Shown here: one piece after another, positions 63,028-64,000 of the stretch
Numbering within the stretch: position 1 is the stretch's first letter
Layout: each line of letters begins with the position of its first letter
Assembly (NCBI RefSeq): GCF_002002705.1
Contig: NZ_MUNS01000039.1
Span: 46,779-110,778 of the forward strand
From: Polaromonas sp. C04
Lineage (GTDB): Bacteria; Pseudomonadota; Gammaproteobacteria; Burkholderiales; Burkholderiaceae_C
Direction of reading: 5' to 3'
Length of the DNA stretch: 64,000 nt
Program-made: the position numbers and the translations under genes
The notes under the pieces: generated by a model
Databases searched by the model: none
The model's input: only the letters and a program-made list of their open reading frames with translations
Told to the model about the DNA's origin: nothing

Positions 63028-63939
63028 TTATCTAAGACGGGGGTTCATGGCGTCGCGCAGCCAGTCCCCCAGCAGGTTCACGGACAGCGCAATCACCACC
63101 AGCATCACGCCTGGAAACACGGCGATCCACCACTCGCCCGAGAACATGTAGTCGTTGCCGACGCGGATCAGGGTGCCCAGCGAGGGCGAGGTCGGCGGTG
63201 CGCCGACCCCCAAAAACGACAGCGTGGCCTCGGTGATGATGGCGGTCGCGACCTGGATGGTGGCCAGCACCAGCACCGGCCCCATCACATTGGGCAGCAC
63301 GTGTTTGGTCATGATGCGCAGCGGCGCCACCCCCGTGACGCGCGCCGCCTGCACATATTCCTTGTGCCGCTCGACCAGCGTGGAGCCGCGCACCGTGCGC
63401 GCGTACTGGACCCACCCGCTCAGCGAGATCGACAGAATCAACACACCAAACGCCACAGATTCGTGGGCATCAGGGAACAGCGCGCGCCCAACGCCGGCAA
63501 TCAGGAGCGCAATCAGGATCGCCGGGAACGACAGCATGACGTCGCACAGCCGCATCAGCAGCGAATCGACCCAGCCGCCGCGAAAGCCCGCCAGCAAGCC
63601 CAGGAAAACCCCCACCAGCATGGACAAAATGACCGACACCACGCCCACCACCAGCGAAATGCGCGCCCCGTAAAACAGGACCGACAGAATGTCGCGCCCC
63701 TGGTCGTCGGTGCCGAGCAGGTACTTGGCCGTGCCGTGCACATTCCAGGCCGGCGGCAGCCGCGCGTCGGAGAGCACCAGCGTGCTCAGGTCGAACGGGT
63801 TGTGCGGCGCCACCCAGCCCGCAAAGGTCGCGCAAAAAACGCACAGGAAGGCCACCACGGCCGCCGCGATCGCGACGGGCGAAGTGCGAAAGCTGTAGCC
63901 AACGTCGCCGTCGAACCAGCGATGGAGAGTTTTGATCAT
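63028..63939 (-). CDS. Dipeptide/oligopeptide ABC transporter permease (DppC/OppC type)
   Basis: 303 residues with an N-terminal helix and the DppC-type start (HNPFDL, LGTDDQGRDILSVLFYGARISL). The EAA loop is YVQAARVTGVAPLRIMTKHVLPNV. The DppB-type permease and binding protein genes are expected to the right, outside the window. Confidence 0.93.
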   Translation of the reverse strand: MIKTLHRWFDGDVGYSFRTSPVAIAAAVVAFLCVFCATFAGWVAPHNPFDLSTLVLSDARLPPAWNVHGTAKYLLGTDDQGRDILSVLFYGARISLVVGVVSVILSMLVGVFLGLLAGFRGGWVDSLLMRLCDVMLSFPAILIALLIAGVGRALFPDAHESVAFGVLILSISLSGWVQYARTVRGSTLVERHKEYVQAARVTGVAPLRIMTKHVLPNVMGPVLVLATIQVATAIITEATLSFLGVGAPPTSPSLGTLIRVGNDYMFSGEWWIAVFPGVMLVVIALSVNLLGDWLRDAMNPRLR

Positions 63940-63956
63940 GCGTTAACAAGGCCGGG

Positions 63957-63998
63957 TTTGCCCCCTCCCCCCTTGGGGGAGGGTTGGGGTGGGGGCGG
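63957..63998. repeat. G-rich dispersed repeat at the right edge
   Basis: CCCCTCCCCCC-TT-GGGGGAGGG, then TTGGGGTGGGGGCGG. Same family as the pair inside the dppF 5' end. It lies in the gap before dppC. Confidence 0.7.
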
Positions 63999-64000
63999 TG

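Overview
The window looks like a chromosomal segment of a Burkholderiales bacterium, most likely in the Comamonadaceae (relatives of Polaromonas, Rhodoferax, Acidovorax). Reasons: high GC; the gene order pilMNOPQ-aroK-aroB-dgt-gltB with mrcA divergent from pilM; system II (ResB/CcsB) cytochrome c maturation; MsrPQ; a zwf/hexR/pgi/tal cluster; and several short dispersed repeats that I recall as common in that family. I see no tRNA, rRNA or CRISPR array.

Layout. 1-4486: gltB, running off the left edge. 4556-5425: a REP-associated tyrosine transposase (RAYT) element bounded by inverted repeats. 5397-8249: methyltransferase, DUF1415 protein and MFS transporter. 8362-18045 (minus strand): one long run pilM-N-O-P-Q, a calcium-motif Ig-like lipoprotein, aroK, aroB and dgt. 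18306-22640: mrcA, cyaY, lptM-like lipoprotein, lysA. 22676-28757: msrQ/msrP, ccsB/resB and a cytochrome c4. 28842-32379: engB, an alpha/beta hydrolase and two tandem lipid A acyltransferase homologues. 32561-35963: metK and groESL under a sigma32-like promoter plus a perfect CIRCE operator. 36045-41166: a TctD/TctE-like two-component system divergent from a NitT/TauT-type ABC importer. 41248-46340: pgi and tal divergent from zwf and hexR, with a candidate operator between.

46341-57583 is the accessory part: a two-partner secretion pair (TpsB transporter and a 2720-residue filamentous haemagglutinin), a translationally coupled small lipoprotein, and an internally deleted IS630-type element with intact ends. 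57669-60600 is an unusual nitric oxide reductase operon: a small membrane protein, a NorC-like protein fused to a second cytochrome c domain, and a NorB with a C-terminal extension, behind a perfect FNR/DNR-type box. 60925-63939 is the 3' part of a dipeptide/oligopeptide ABC operon.

The most unexpected structure is a family of about eight ~60-bp diverged repeats scattered through the window. They do not only sit between genes: they encode the first 20 residues of Dgt, an internal segment of Pgi, the last 20 residues of MsrQ, and the stop codons of several genes. A different G-rich repeat encodes the N-terminal extension of a DppF-like ATPase. A third family has a stem with compensatory base changes between its two copies.
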